NCBI GenBank assembly: GCA_015295835.1 | Contig: DVEG01000024.1 | Span: forward strand, 1-54,958 | Length of the DNA: 54,958 nucleotides | Direction of reading: 5' to 3' | Source of the DNA: Oscillatoriaceae cyanobacterium M7585_C2015_266 | GTDB lineage: Bacteria; Cyanobacteriota; Cyanobacteriia; Cyanobacteriales; Oscillatoriaceae | Part shown: positions 16,594 through 26,290 of the stretch, one piece after another | Numbering within the stretch: the stretch's first letter is position 1 | Layout: the number at the start of each line of letters is the position of its first letter | Notes under the pieces: model-generated | The model's database searches: none | What the model was told of the DNA's origin: nothing | The model's input: the letters and a program-made list of their open reading frames with translations, nothing else | Position numbers and translations under genes: made by a program

Positions 16594-18069
16594 ATGGAAT
16601 TTCGAGGAAGTGAGCTACAATACTTACAATGGTCTGGGGATGCCCTGGCAATTGGCTTGTTTGAGGATGCGGTAGAACTGACCGGGGAATTGGCCCAACT
16701 CAATGAAAGGCTATCCGGTGCTTTGCAAGAACTGATTACGGAGACAGAATTTAAAGGTAAAGAAGGAAACAGTGCCGTGACAAGAGTAGGAGCGGACAGC
16801 CCTATTCGTAAGATCATAATCTTCGGTCTGGGTAAAAAGGAAGATCTAAAATTAGAAACTATACGCCGAGGCGCAGCTGCTGGCGCGCGTTTAGCTAAAA
16901 AGGAGAAATGTCAAACCCTGGGTTTGCAATTGCCTAAATTAAATATCGCCCCTGCAGAAATAGTACAAGCCTTAGTTGAAGGGATAGAATTAGCTCTCTA
17001 CCAAGATAATCGCTATAAATCAGAACCGGAAGATAAAGGACCACAGGTGCAGCAAGTGGATTTGCTAGGGTTTCCTAATCAGGAAGAGGCGATCGCACGT
17101 GCTCGTCAGATTGTATCCGGCGTTATCCTAGCAAGGCAAATGGTAGCAGCGCCAGCGAATGAGATGACGCCAATGGCAATGGCAGATACGGCAGTAGCGA
17201 TCGCTTCTGAACATGGTTTAGCCGTAGAAATTTTAGAACGCGAAGACTGCGAAAAATTAGGTATGGGCGCCTTTTTGGGAGTGGCCCAAGCTTCCGAGCT
17301 ACCGCCTAAGTTCATCCACCTCACTTATAAGCCAGAAGGCACACCCCGGCGAAAAGTAGCGATCGTAGGCAAAGGCTTAACCTTCGATTCCGGGGGCTTG
17401 AATATTAAAGTCCAAGGCGGAATCGAAACAATGAAAATGGATATGGGCGGTGCAGCAGCAACCCTAGGCGCGGCAAAAGCGCTCGCTCAGCTCAAACCCG
17501 ATGTAGAAGTCCATTTCATCTCTGCCGTTACCGAAAACATGATTAGCGGCAAAGCTCTTCACCCCGGAGATATCCTAAAAGCATCTAACGGCAAAACTAT
17601 TGAGGTAAACAACACCGACGCAGAAGGGCGCCTAACTCTAGCAGATGCATTAATATTTGCAGAAAAATTGGCAGTAGATGCGATCGTAGATTTAGCCACC
17701 CTCACCGGGGCATGCGTAATTGCCCTTGGAGATGAAATAGCCGGTTTATGGAGTACCTCAGACGCCCTCGCCTCCGAACTACTCGCCGCCGCCGAAAAAG
17801 CAGGCGAAAAACTCTGGCGCATGCCCTTAGAAGAAAAATATTTTGAAGGGCTAAAATCACAAATCGCCGATATGAAAAACACTGGTCCCCGTTCTGGCGG
17901 CTCGATTACCGCTGCCCTCTTCCTCAAACAATTTGTCAAAGATACCCCTTGGGCACACTTGGATATTGCAGGTCCCGTTTGGACAGAGAAAGAAAACGGC
18001 TACAACAATGTCGGTGCTACCGGTTACGGCGTCCGCACTTTAGTAAACTGGGTGCTTGACAAAGCTTGA
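16594..18069 (+). CDS. pepA: leucyl (cytosol) aminopeptidase, M17 family
   Basis: The product has 491 residues, the usual M17 length. The macro-like N-terminal domain (1-170) is followed by the catalytic domain. Active-site signatures are [15 protein letters not shown] (metal and catalytic Lys), [15 protein letters not shown] and [14 protein letters not shown], the family fingerprint with metal-binding Asp/Glu. It removes N-terminal residues from peptides in the cytoplasm and is usually a hexamer with two metals per subunit. The start is ATG at 16594. A strong hairpin (18114-18145) lies 45 bases after the stop. Confidence 0.96.
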   Translation: MEFRGSELQYLQWSGDALAIGLFEDAVELTGELAQLNERLSGALQELITETEFKGKEGNSAVTRVGADSPIRKIIIFGLGKKEDLKLETIRRGAAAGARLAKKEKCQTLGLQLPKLNIAPAEIVQALVEGIELALYQDNRYKSEPEDKGPQVQQVDLLGFPNQEEAIARARQIVSGVILARQMVAAPANEMTPMAMADTAVAIASEHGLAVEILEREDCEKLGMGAFLGVAQASELPPKFIHLTYKPEGTPRRKVAIVGKGLTFDSGGLNIKVQGGIETMKMDMGGAAATLGAAKALAQLKPDVEVHFISAVTENMISGKALHPGDILKASNGKTIEVNNTDAEGRLTLADALIFAEKLAVDAIVDLATLTGACVIALGDEIAGLWSTSDALASELLAAAEKAGEKLWRMPLEEKYFEGLKSQIADMKNTGPRSGGSITAALFLKQFVKDTPWAHLDIAGPVWTEKENGYNNVGATGYGVRTLVNWVLDKA

Positions 18070-18113
18070 GAGCTAATACGCGACTGAAAAAACGCGACAA
18101 AATATATCATAAA

Positions 18114-18145
18114 TCCTCTACTTGCAAAAATTAACAAGTAGAGGA
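18114..18145. repeat. perfect hairpin between pepA and raf1
   Basis: TCCTCTACTTG (18114-18124) and CAAGTAGAGGA (18135-18145) are an 11-bp perfect inverted repeat with a 10-base A-rich loop. No T tract follows on the plus strand. It may still terminate pepA transcripts or protect their 3' ends. Confidence 0.5.
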
Positions 18146-18222
18146 AATCACTTTCGCAGCACCTGCGAATCACGCTAAATTCACTCAACAGACTAATCGC
18201 ATCATTGCTGCTAGATATCATT

Positions 18223-19296
18223 ATGACCGATACATCAGAACCATCCTCCAATCTCCCAATCCCAGCAGAAGAATTACTTAGAAAACTCCGCCGCAAAGAA
18301 GGCAACTGGGTTGAATGGGGGCAAGCCTGCCAAACCCTGCAAAAAGCAGGCTACAACCCTCAAACCATCTTTGAAGAAACCGGCTTCGAGCCTATCCAGC
18401 AAAATCAGGTGATTGTGGGTGCTCAGGTATACACCTCAATGGTGAATGCCGGCGTCTCAGAAGCGGCGCGAGCGCACTTCCAGCAGCGCGGGAGCGATAT
18501 TTTATACGAACTGCGCATCCTCACCCAATCCGAACGTGCCGCTGCCGCTAACTTTATCTTCGAGAAAAAACTTGATGCCGACGCCGCCAGGGAATTGGCA
18601 AAAGCTATGAAAGATTTTTCCCGTCTTGCCTCACCACCAGAGGGATTTACTAACCATCCCGGTGACACTGTCGCCTATCAGTGCTGGAAATTTGCTAAAC
18701 AAAAAGCTGATTTGCAAGAGCGATCGCGTTTAATTGCTAAAGGCTTGTCATTCGCCCACTCTCAAACTGCTCGCCAGCAAATCGAAAAGCTGCTCACCGA
18801 TTTTTCCGTTACCCCTACCCGCCCCGCTCCCCGCTTGCCAGTTTACCGCCTAGAAGAAGCTGAGCAATTGCCTCGAATTTTACCTGTCGTGGGCAAATTG
18901 CCTCTAGAAATCTCAGATTGGCAAGCCTTGCCAACAATTGAAGAAATCCCGCCTTTTCAAATAGTCAAAGCATCTACCAATCAAGCTTGGCTGCCAATGC
19001 CCGGTTGGCAAGTCATCTATAACGCTTTAGAGCCGGTGGCAATTTTGTCCGATAGTAACCAATTACCCTACCCCCTGCCTGGCAAAATTGAAGAAGTGGT
19101 AATTGTTGTCGATCGCGCTCAGCAAGAATGGGATGCAAATAGCTACTTTTTAATCGAGCAATCTGGCTACTTGCAATTACATTGGTTTGAAGAAGCCCCC
19201 AATATCCCTCTGCTTGGTAGAGTCATCCTTATCATGCGCCCCAAAAAAATCTTTGACGAAGAATACATTAAAGAACCCTGGCAAATTGACGAGTAA
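18223..19296 (+). CDS. raf1: RuBisCO accumulation factor 1
   Basis: 357 residues from the ATG at 18223 (MTDTSEPSSNLPIPAEELLR). The helical N-terminal domain includes the characteristic EGNWVEWGQACQTLQKAGY, IFEETGFEP and SPPEGFTNHPGDTVAYQCWK. The C-terminal beta domain ends in LQLHWFEEAPNIPLLGRVIL. Raf1 binds RbcL dimers after chaperonin folding and helps assemble the RbcL8 core of RuBisCO. Length and order match the family. It stands apart from rbc genes, as is common. Confidence 0.93.
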   Translation: MTDTSEPSSNLPIPAEELLRKLRRKEGNWVEWGQACQTLQKAGYNPQTIFEETGFEPIQQNQVIVGAQVYTSMVNAGVSEAARAHFQQRGSDILYELRILTQSERAAAANFIFEKKLDADAARELAKAMKDFSRLASPPEGFTNHPGDTVAYQCWKFAKQKADLQERSRLIAKGLSFAHSQTARQQIEKLLTDFSVTPTRPAPRLPVYRLEEAEQLPRILPVVGKLPLEISDWQALPTIEEIPPFQIVKASTNQAWLPMPGWQVIYNALEPVAILSDSNQLPYPLPGKIEEVVIVVDRAQQEWDANSYFLIEQSGYLQLHWFEEAPNIPLLGRVILIMRPKKIFDEEYIKEPWQIDE

Positions 19297-19359
19297 ATTC
19301 TACAATTTTACCAGTTCCAAGGAGGAAAAGCAGGAAGATTAATTTTTACCTCCTTGAGC

Positions 19360-21129
19360 TTATTCTTTCTGCTTTTTAATACAACGATACAATTGATAGG
19401 AAACTCCTATACGGTGATAATGAGCAGTGTCAATATTACAAGTAGTAACTTTATGAAATAGTTGTTTAGGATAATCAGTTCGCTTTATTTCCGGGGCAAC
19501 TATCCACAAATTTAGAGGCGGTGCTGGTAAATTTTCTAACTTTGATAAATTTTGCCAAACTTGCTCGTAACCTTGCGAGCGCGATAAAAAAACCATATAT
19601 GAGCCAGCCTTCCCCTCCTTTTCGCTCTTCTGAAGCTCTAAAGCTACACTCAAACCCAACCCTACATCTTGAAAGTTTTTATATCCTACCACAATTACCT
19701 TCGGCACCGCCGAATCCACATTGATATTTTGCGCTGCTAGTCTGGGAGAAAAGGGCTTTTTGTATCCCAAATCTGAAATTACTACCAGAGAACTAATAAA
19801 ACCAGCTACTAAAAAAGTATAGAAAATTTCTTGAGGTTTTGGAGCCAATAAAAAATTTAAAAATTTATTTCCAGATTTATATTTTTTCACATTTCTTACT
19901 TGCAACCCAGCTGCTAATAAAACACATATAGCTGGATAATAGATAAAATGATACCGAGGAGCAACGGTGAGATCTTTTCCTAGTAAATAAATAATAACGA
20001 CAAATTGCAGCAGTACCCAAAGAGTAAAACTAAGTAATACTCGCACTCCTAAATGAGTTACCGGCTGATTCCAGAGTAGTTGCAACCCCAGAAAGGCACG
20101 CCATCCTAGCCAGATAAAAAATAAAATCCCTATCGTAACTGAAAAAATAATAATCCAGGTGGGTTGTTTTTCTACTGGCAGCATGACTGAAAAAGTCATC
20201 CATGCAGCAATAGTTTGATAAAAAGGGGCAATATTTTCAGGATGTGGAATCCAATTAGTTTCAGCTCGCCCAAAATGAGCAAACAGCAGCGGCAGCCACG
20301 GGATAAAAAAAGCTAACGGCACAAGGCTAATAATTATATATTTGGAGTATTGACAAATAAAGATATATAAGATATTATATTGCCAAGGGGGTAGGTATTT
20401 AAAAAGCCGAGGGTGCAGTTTCCACCAGTGGCTATATCGAGAAAGAGAAAAGTTAAAATCGAAAATTAGAGTGGCGAGTTGAGCGATGAAAGCGAGGATA
20501 AAAAAATAGTGGATATATAAACCGAGGGTGTTAGCGGCAATCCAGCCAATCCAAATTAAAGGGCGCTGATTTGTGCATCTGTAAAAATCTTTCTGAATTT
20601 GTACGAGAGCGGAAAGAGCCAGAGCGCAAACAAGTATCGGCAGAGAGTAATGGCGTGCTTCTTGGGAAAGATAAACCCCAAAGGGAGAAACCGCCATGAA
20701 AAATGCAGCCCAAACTCCGACGACTTTAGAAAAGGCGAGACGAGCGAGTAAGTAAACTGCAGCGATTGCTAAAATTCCAAATAAAACAGAAAGCGATCGC
20801 ATTTTCCAGGCTAGAGAAAAAGGCAAATTAATCCAGTGCAGCCACCAATTCATTAAACAAAAAAATACAGGTGGGTGCGTAGACTGAGTGAGAAGTACTT
20901 TAGCAATCTGACTGCAGTTAGCTTGGGGATTGAGAGCAAAAATTTGCTGCAATTGGTTAAGGGAAAAGACTACATCCAGAGGGATATCATCGTAGCTGCG
21001 CCCCTGACTAAACAAAGCAGTCAGCACTTCATCTAGCCACAGGGGCTTAAAATCCAGGAGCGCCAAGCGCAGAGAGGCACCTACCAGGAGCGCCAGAGCC
21101 AATACCATATAATGTTTAGAAAATCGCAT
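19360..21129 (-). CDS. GT39/ArnT-like polytopic glycosyltransferase
   Basis: About 589 residues from the ATG at 21129; a TTG four codons upstream is also open. Roughly ten hydrophobic helices are visible. The first periplasmic loop carries DFKPLWLDEVLTALFSQG, with the acidic residue typical of GT-C catalytic loops. A later loop has LTQSTHPPVFFCLMNWW, the HPP motif of the PMT_2/ArnT group. Such enzymes transfer sugars from polyprenyl-phosphate donors on the outer face of the membrane; donor and acceptor cannot be told from the sequence. No cell-wall biosynthesis genes adjoin it. Confidence 0.8.
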   Translation of the reverse strand: MRFSKHYMVLALALLVGASLRLALLDFKPLWLDEVLTALFSQGRSYDDIPLDVVFSLNQLQQIFALNPQANCSQIAKVLLTQSTHPPVFFCLMNWWLHWINLPFSLAWKMRSLSVLFGILAIAAVYLLARLAFSKVVGVWAAFFMAVSPFGVYLSQEARHYSLPILVCALALSALVQIQKDFYRCTNQRPLIWIGWIAANTLGLYIHYFFILAFIAQLATLIFDFNFSLSRYSHWWKLHPRLFKYLPPWQYNILYIFICQYSKYIIISLVPLAFFIPWLPLLFAHFGRAETNWIPHPENIAPFYQTIAAWMTFSVMLPVEKQPTWIIIFSVTIGILFFIWLGWRAFLGLQLLWNQPVTHLGVRVLLSFTLWVLLQFVVIIYLLGKDLTVAPRYHFIYYPAICVLLAAGLQVRNVKKYKSGNKFLNFLLAPKPQEIFYTFLVAGFISSLVVISDLGYKKPFSPRLAAQNINVDSAVPKVIVVGYKNFQDVGLGLSVALELQKSEKEGKAGSYMVFLSRSQGYEQVWQNLSKLENLPAPPLNLWIVAPEIKRTDYPKQLFHKVTTCNIDTAHYHRIGVSYQLYRCIKKQKE

Positions 21130-21277
21130 GAAGTCATTCAAGCATATTAGCGAGAGACTGCTGCAATACCTGCCTGAGGAATTACAGCGATTTTCCCAGA
21201 AACTCGACTATTCTGCCACTAACCACTCTTTTTCTGCCTTCGTCAGCGCTCAGCTAAAACAGTGTATTCGTGTTTAA
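21128..21277 (+). CDS. possible 49-residue small protein
   Basis: ATG at 21128 opens 49 codons (MKSFKHISERLLQYLPEELQ onward, ending LKQCIRV). Its start overlaps the divergent glycosyltransferase start. The composition is that of a real amphipathic helical protein, but there is no Shine-Dalgarno and I recognise no family. It may be a fragment of a lost gene. Confidence 0.25.
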   Translation: MKSFKHISERLLQYLPEELQRFSQKLDYSATNHSFSAFVSAQLKQCIRV

Positions 21278-21299
21278 GCATCATTTCCAACTATATAAA

Positions 21300-22286
21300 T
21301 CAGCTATTGTTAACAATAGAATTGCCTGATTTCAGACTTGAAACAGCTTCGATTTTCTGCTTTCTAAAGCGCTTGAAGCCGTACACAGCTAAGGCAACCA
21401 ATACCAAATAAGGGCTGAAAGCAAACAACCAAATAGTCAAACTGAGCAAACCTAAAGTAAATTCGCTGACGGAATGAGTAGCTTGTCCCCAAGTTTCCTG
21501 TATACGCACGCCCAGAGGTGGCTGCGAGACTGGAGATGCAGATACAACAGCTTCTAGATTTAAATTAATAGTAGAAAAAGCGACTTGATTGCGCAAACTT
21601 TTGAGCTGAGCATCAATGCGTTCGATCGATTCCCGAATCGTATTTAGTTCTTTTGCCGCCTTAAGTACATCGCCAACGGAGCCGGAGCGCTCCATGATTT
21701 TGAGAACAGTTTCTTCTCCTTTGCGAAGGTTTCGCAACCGCGCATCTAAATCAACTAGCTGAGTGGAGACGTCTTCAGCAGTGAGAGAGCGGTATTGTAC
21801 GGTTCCCAACTTAGCGAGATCTTCAAGGGCAGTTTGCAGACGCTGTTGGGGAACCCTCAGTTGTATCGATGCTGTGTGACGGATGCTGGGATCTTGCGGC
21901 TTATTATCTTGGAACCCCATAATATCACCCTGGTGTTTACGAGCAATCGCTGAGACTTCTTTCATAGTCTGATCGATCGATTTCACGAGCAGGTTGAGTT
22001 CAGCTCTTTTAATCAGTTGCGGGAGAACTTGCACCGATTCACCAGCCGCTTCCTCTGATGGTGGCATTTCGGGAATTGGCGCCCTGGCAACAGCCGTAGG
22101 AGCTGTTGATATATTGCCCGTGACGTTCATTTTTTGTTGCTCAGCCATAGGCGTTATATTAGATTCACCGGCACAACTCGCCAAAGTCACCGACGAGAGG
22201 ATTGCCAACAGACTGAGAATCACTGTACTTTCCATGCGAGTAGAAAGGAAATATGAGGGGTATTTTACATTGAGGTGAGATTTCAT
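21300..22286 (-). CDS. DUF4349 lipoprotein
   Basis: The product has 328 residues. The ATG at 22286 has AGGAG nine bases upstream. The N-terminus carries a hydrophobic signal ending in the lipobox LASC (VILSLLAILSSVTLASCAGE), so it is probably lipid-anchored outside the inner membrane. The DUF4349 core follows: IKRAELNLLVKSIDQTMKEV, HTASIQLRVPQQRL, then a coiled coil (about 185-230, ATVHTLLR-free but rich in Leu/Arg) with ERIDAQLKSLRNQVAFSTI. A membrane helix lies near the C-terminus (TIWLFAFSPYLVLVALAVYG). Function is unknown. It is divergent from the helicase gene. Confidence 0.85.
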   Translation of the reverse strand: MKSHLNVKYPSYFLSTRMESTVILSLLAILSSVTLASCAGESNITPMAEQQKMNVTGNISTAPTAVARAPIPEMPPSEEAAGESVQVLPQLIKRAELNLLVKSIDQTMKEVSAIARKHQGDIMGFQDNKPQDPSIRHTASIQLRVPQQRLQTALEDLAKLGTVQYRSLTAEDVSTQLVDLDARLRNLRKGEETVLKIMERSGSVGDVLKAAKELNTIRESIERIDAQLKSLRNQVAFSTINLNLEAVVSASPVSQPPLGVRIQETWGQATHSVSEFTLGLLSLTIWLFAFSPYLVLVALAVYGFKRFRKQKIEAVSSLKSGNSIVNNS

Positions 22287-22380
22287 CGCAGCTTGCTCCT
22301 AAAAAAGTTGTATTTAAATTAAACTCAGCAATTGAAACAGCGGCAGATATAGGCGATCGCGTTATAAACTCGAATTTATT

Positions 22381-22436
22381 ACCGACAAAAAAATCTCCCA
22401 TTTAGCACCGACAAAAAATCTCCCATTCAGCACCGA
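22381..22436. repeat. 2.2-copy tandem repeat at the helicase start
   Basis: A 26-bp unit at 22381-22406 beginning ACCGACAAAAAAATCTCCC is repeated at 22407-22431 with one base deleted and one changed. It starts a third time as ACCGA, whose last base is the A of the helicase ATG. The duplication replaces the place where a Shine-Dalgarno would be expected, and none is visible. Confidence 0.65.
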
Positions 22437-24808
22437 TGTTCAATAATTTCTATTACTCCGATAACAATGTAACGCCAGCACAAGAAGACGATGCCGCATT
22501 GCAAGAAAAATTGCGCAACATCCGAAATAGCCTGCGCCCTGGGCAACAGCAAATGGCTGACTGGTTGGAAGGAGTACTTGCCGTGTCTGCCGTACCTGGT
22601 GCGGGCAAATCTACTGGTATGGCAGCCACCGTTGCAATTACCCTTGCTCGCCATAAGCTCCAGCGCCGTCAGCTTATTGTCGTCACCTTCACCAAAGCCG
22701 CCGTTGCTAATATCAAAGCCAAAATCCATAGCTATCTCAAACAGCTAGGCTTGCCAAAAGTCAGCTTTACCGTCAGTACTCTGCACGGCTTGGCGCTGAA
22801 TATCGCTAGTTGCTATCCAGATTTGTCAGGCTTGCATTTGGATGAGGTAACACTGATAACGCCAACCAAGAGTAACCGATTGATTCGCACTTGTGTCGAG
22901 CAATGGATTGTCGCTAATCCCAATCACTATCAACGGTTGCTGGAAGGGCAGCAATTCTATGGAGAAGAAAGTGAGCGACTACGGCGTGATTCGATTTTGA
23001 AAACGGAAATATTGCCTGATTTGGCAACTAAGGTGATTCGAGAAGCGAAATCGTCGGGGCTGCTGGTGAAAGATTTGTGGGAATTGAGCGAAAGAGCTAA
23101 GGATGATTATCAAATATTAGCGATCCTAGCCGGATTGTATGAAAATTACGAAAAATTGTTGCGAGCGCAAAACTTTATCGATTACGATGATATGCTGCTT
23201 GCCGCCCTGCGAGTTTTAGACAATCCAGAAACTCGTCAGTTGTGGCAAAACCAGGTTTTTGCTGTTTTTGAAGATGAAGCTCAAGACTCTTCGCCTCTGC
23301 AAACCAGACTGTTAAAAATACTCGCTACCGATGCCGCTGATAGCCATCACCGCCCCCCCAATTTTGTGCGCGTAGGCGATCCTAATCAAGCGATTAATTC
23401 GACTTTCACTCCTGCCGATCCCGTATATTTTCGCCAGTTTTGCGAAAAATGTCAAGAGAGCGATCGCCTTGTTACAATGGAGTTTTCCAGTCGCAGTACC
23501 GCTATTATTATTAAAGCCGCTAACTAGGTTTTGGAATGGGTAAATAGCACCTGTAAGAAAAATTCAAAAAATTCAATTGATACCCCCTTTCGCTATCAAG
23601 AAATTAAACCTGTCGACGATGCTAACCCGCCTGCTGAGGGGCGTGGTTTAGAATTATACACTCCTGAGAATATTGTTCAAACTGTCGAGCTCCTGGGAAA
23701 GCGAGCGCTCGCTTTATTTAAAAAAAATCCAAATGCAACAGCCGCCGTCTTAGTGCGAGAAAACCGTCAAGGGCAATTTGTTGCTGACGCGCTAAGAAAT
23801 CCCAGCAAGTATGGGATAAAAATAGAACTTGCAAAAGAACTTGCAAAAAATGGCATAGAAATATTTGAAGTCGGAGAGCGCGAGCGGCGAGCTCATGTTC
23901 CCGAAGAAATATTAGCACTTTTACAATTTCTCGCTCGCCCCCACTCCCCCGACTATTTAAAAGCTGCCCTCAAAGTACTTGTTGAGCGCCAACTAATATC
24001 GACACAAGATTTAGACACTCTCGCCTATTTTCCAGAACAATTTCTTTACCCAACCCCTCTTGATCCCCAACCGCAATCGTCTCCTGTTTTAGAAGCAAGG
24101 CGCATTTGTTGTGACTTGCTACGCGCTCGTATAGAATTACCCATTTATCACATTATACCTTATCTTGCTATGATGTTGAAATACAACGCATCTGAACTTG
24201 CAACCGCTGATAAATTATCAGAAAAAGTAATTAAACAGTGTGCAGGTGATACCTCTTTGAAAAATATACTGAGCATTCTCAATGAAATAGTCGATTCCGA
24301 ACGATTCGAGGCTGTAGAAACCGAAAATCCAGAAACTCTTTATACTAGCCCTGGGAAATTAACTATTATCACTATGCACAAAGCAAAAGGGCTGGATTGG
24401 GATTGGGTATTCCTACCGTTTTTACACGAAAATCTGATACCGGGAGAATTGCGGGTGTGGCAAAAAATGCAATTTATCGGCAATTTTACTCTGGCGGAAG
24501 TAGCCAGAGAGCAAATCCGTACCTATTTGCACGGTGAAGATTTCCCAAATATCCAGGAAGCTTGGGAAAAAGCTAAGCTACTCAAAATAGCAGAAGAATA
24601 TCGATTATTGTATGTAGCAATGACGCGAGCAAAGAGTTTGCTGTGGATGTCTGCTGCTAAAAAAGCGCCGAAGAATTGGAATAATATTAAAAATCTTAAC
24701 GAATTGCAGGAGCAGGTAAAACCATGCCCGGTTTTTTCCGAATTGAGGAGGCGCTTTCCGGGGAATTTCGTTGATTCAAAATATGCGATCGCTTATGATT
24801 TAAATTAG
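22436..24808 (+). pseudogene. UvrD/Rep-type superfamily 1 helicase split by an in-frame TAG
   Basis: Two open stretches, 22436-23527 and 23528-24808, are in the same frame and separated only by TAG at 23525-23527. Together they would encode about 790 residues of one SF1 helicase. The first part has motif I SAVPGAGKSTGM, motif Ia VVTFTKAAVANI, motif II FEDEAQDSSPLQ and motif III VGDPNQAINSTF. The second part has the later motifs: ITMHKAKGLDWDWVFLPF and RLLYVAMTRAKSLL. The break falls in IIIKAAN(stop)VLEWVN, where relatives read straight through. One C-to-T change (CAG to TAG) would explain it. All motifs are otherwise intact, so the lesion is recent, suppressed, or a sequence error. Confidence 0.85.
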
Positions 24809-24971
24809 CTTCTCAGGCGCTGCCTTTCATTTTCAAATCTTTATTTTTTAGCAACCGTCACAATTTTTCGCAATAATTTTTGCCTTTCCTCGTTTACTTT
24901 ACTTAACAATTATCTGCACTGTCAAGTTTTTGTAACGAGTGGGTTTATTTACAGAGCAGCGAAAATTTAAA

Positions 24972-24999
24972 GTCGTTCCCAGGCGCGCCTGGAAACGAC
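24972..24999. repeat. dispersed cyanobacterial palindrome
   Basis: A 28-bp inverted repeat, GTCGTTCCCAGGCG then CGCCTGGAAACGAC, is palindromic except for one base pair. Variants of GTCGTTCCCAGGC...GCCTGGGAACGAC are, as I recall, dispersed extragenic palindromes in Oscillatoriales genomes. It lies in the spacer after the interrupted helicase. Confidence 0.6.
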
Positions 25000-25071
25000 A
25001 GAAACCAGAATCGAGCCTACATTAAAGAAACTTTTCACACTACCAGAGACGAGTCACTTTCTGCTCGCCAG

Positions 25072-25320
25072 CTAGTAATAGTCTGCTTCTGGTTGAGGCT
25101 CTGGGGTTTCAAAATTAGAGGGATCGTAGAGGTATCGAGTTACTTCTTCCTCCAATCTATGGATAAGATAAGGTTCGATAGCGTTTGAGTGACGGAGTGC
25201 GGCGAGATATCCATCTAAATACATCCGCATATCATCAAACCGATAACCTCGATTCCAGATTTCGACGAAGGCGTCGGTGAGTTTTTGGTAGTGGCGAATA
25301 GTTTGTGCGTCTTGAAGCAT
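25072..25320 (-). CDS. DUF6761-like small cyanobacterial protein
   Basis: The product has 82 residues. The sequence MLQDAQTIRHYQKLTDAF, then YRFDDMRMYLDGYLAALRHS and IEPYLIHRLEEEVTRYLYDP, is a compact helical soluble protein. I recall this as a family restricted to cyanobacteria (DUF6761), without function. It has a Pro/Glu-rich tail and is monocistronic. The family number is from memory and less certain than the protein being real. Confidence 0.7.
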   Translation of the reverse strand: MLQDAQTIRHYQKLTDAFVEIWNRGYRFDDMRMYLDGYLAALRHSNAIEPYLIHRLEEEVTRYLYDPSNFETPEPQPEADYY

Positions 25321-25441
25321 AATAGTGTTTTTAGTTACTTTAAAAATTTACTGAGAGTGTTTGTGCTTACTGGCTCGACTTGTCAGTTTAGTCTCTCCTA
25401 TCGATAGCAATAGCTTTAATCGCGTGTGGCGAAAGCTAACG

Positions 25442-25921
25442 CTAGCGTTTGACGCGCAGTTTTAAAATAATTGACGCGCTCAACCGTAAGATTGTTCGAG
25501 ATGCGGTTAGCATTTCTGTAAATGTAGGTGCCTGCGGGCGCCAGTGGTAGTCTGGCTGTAAAACCTGTAGTTTAGCAAATCCTTCGCACTTGTGCCTGCT
25601 AAAATACCCATTTATCAAGCTAGGAAGCTTAGATAACCGATAACGTGGGTGCGAGCCGGTGACAGATTTGCTGTTAATCCAAAATGGCTTGTAAATCCAC
25701 TGTAGAGCAGAAGGCGATTTTCCTTTAACCCCGAAAGACAAAAGGCAGAGGGCTGGGGTATTGGTGCTTTCCACCTTCAGCCTTCCGCCTTCTTCCTCTA
25801 TCGACATTTCCAGTGAGCAGAGGCTTTCACCCTGAACCGATTTTTTCGGTTTTTTGAGGTGAATTCCAGCTTTTGGTGGTAAAAAGGGTACCTGATGGTA
25901 AGCTGTAGGGGTGTGCTTCAT
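25442..25921 (-). CDS. hypothetical protein carrying an in-frame short-repeat tract
   Basis: The ORF has 159 codons. The ATG at 25921 follows a strong AGGAGGG, which favours translation. However, about residues 40-53 (EEEGGRLKVESTNT) are encoded by heptamer-type repeats normally found between genes, and a hairpin with a T tract lies inside the frame on the other strand. The C-terminal half (PDYHWRPQAPTFTEMLTAS) looks like ordinary protein. It could be a small real protein with a repeat insertion, or a chance frame after a leader. I know no homologous family. Confidence 0.35.
   Translation of the reverse strand: MKHTPTAYHQVPFLPPKAGIHLKKPKKSVQGESLCSLEMSIEEEGGRLKVESTNTPALCLLSFGVKGKSPSALQWIYKPFWINSKSVTGSHPRYRLSKLPSLINGYFSRHKCEGFAKLQVLQPDYHWRPQAPTFTEMLTASRTILRLSASIILKLRVKR
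25773..25797. repeat. short tandem heptamer-like repeat (STRR)
   Basis: CCACCTTCAGCCTTCCGCCT and the bases after it are imperfect copies of a CCTTCxG-type heptamer. Such tracts are scattered through filamentous cyanobacterial genomes, usually between genes. Here the tract lies inside an otherwise open frame. Confidence 0.6.
25835..25855 (+). terminator. hairpin with T tract
   Basis: AACCGA (25835-25840), loop TTTTT, TCGGTT (25846-25851) and further T to 25855. It has the form of an intrinsic terminator on the plus strand, although no plus-strand gene is recognised just upstream. It lies inside the doubtful minus-strand ORF at 25442-25921. Confidence 0.4.
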
Positions 25922-26290
25922 GCTTCCCTCCTGTAAGTGAGAAAATTTTCCCTCAGTTGAGGGGATACTCTCTTCTCAACAGTGAGAAGTTTAGACATGC
26001 GCAGGCTAGTTGCCAGGGGGAGAGACTGGCGAGCCAGGCTAGGGAGATATTTATTAAAAGGGGGTTCTAGCATGAAGGCCCTCCAGCAAAACCACTCTAC
26101 TATTATTTATTGTAACGATATCTGATAGTAGCCTCAGAAGGATGTTTTTTAGTATCGCGTAGGCAAAAAGGCTTGCAACTGCGCTAATCTGTAAATTGGT
26201 ACTGCTGAGGGTGGCGGCATCCTGCAATGTAGATTTAACAGAATCTTTAACACTTTTTGCAGGTGTGCCCGCTATTCCTTTAAACTTCAA
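25922..26290. other. intergenic region upstream of nblR promoter
   Basis: About 370 bases. A 78-codon minus-strand frame (26054-26290) starts only with TTG, has no Shine-Dalgarno and no recognised motif, so it is not called. Around 26007-26040 the sequence is G-rich with GGCGAGCCAGGCTAGG. Nothing else is supported until the NtcA site. Confidence 0.3.

Noticed and set aside
26054-26290. 78-codon minus-strand ORF upstream of nblR
   Set aside because: TTG start only, no Shine-Dalgarno, no recognisable motif, and it runs up to the NtcA operator region.
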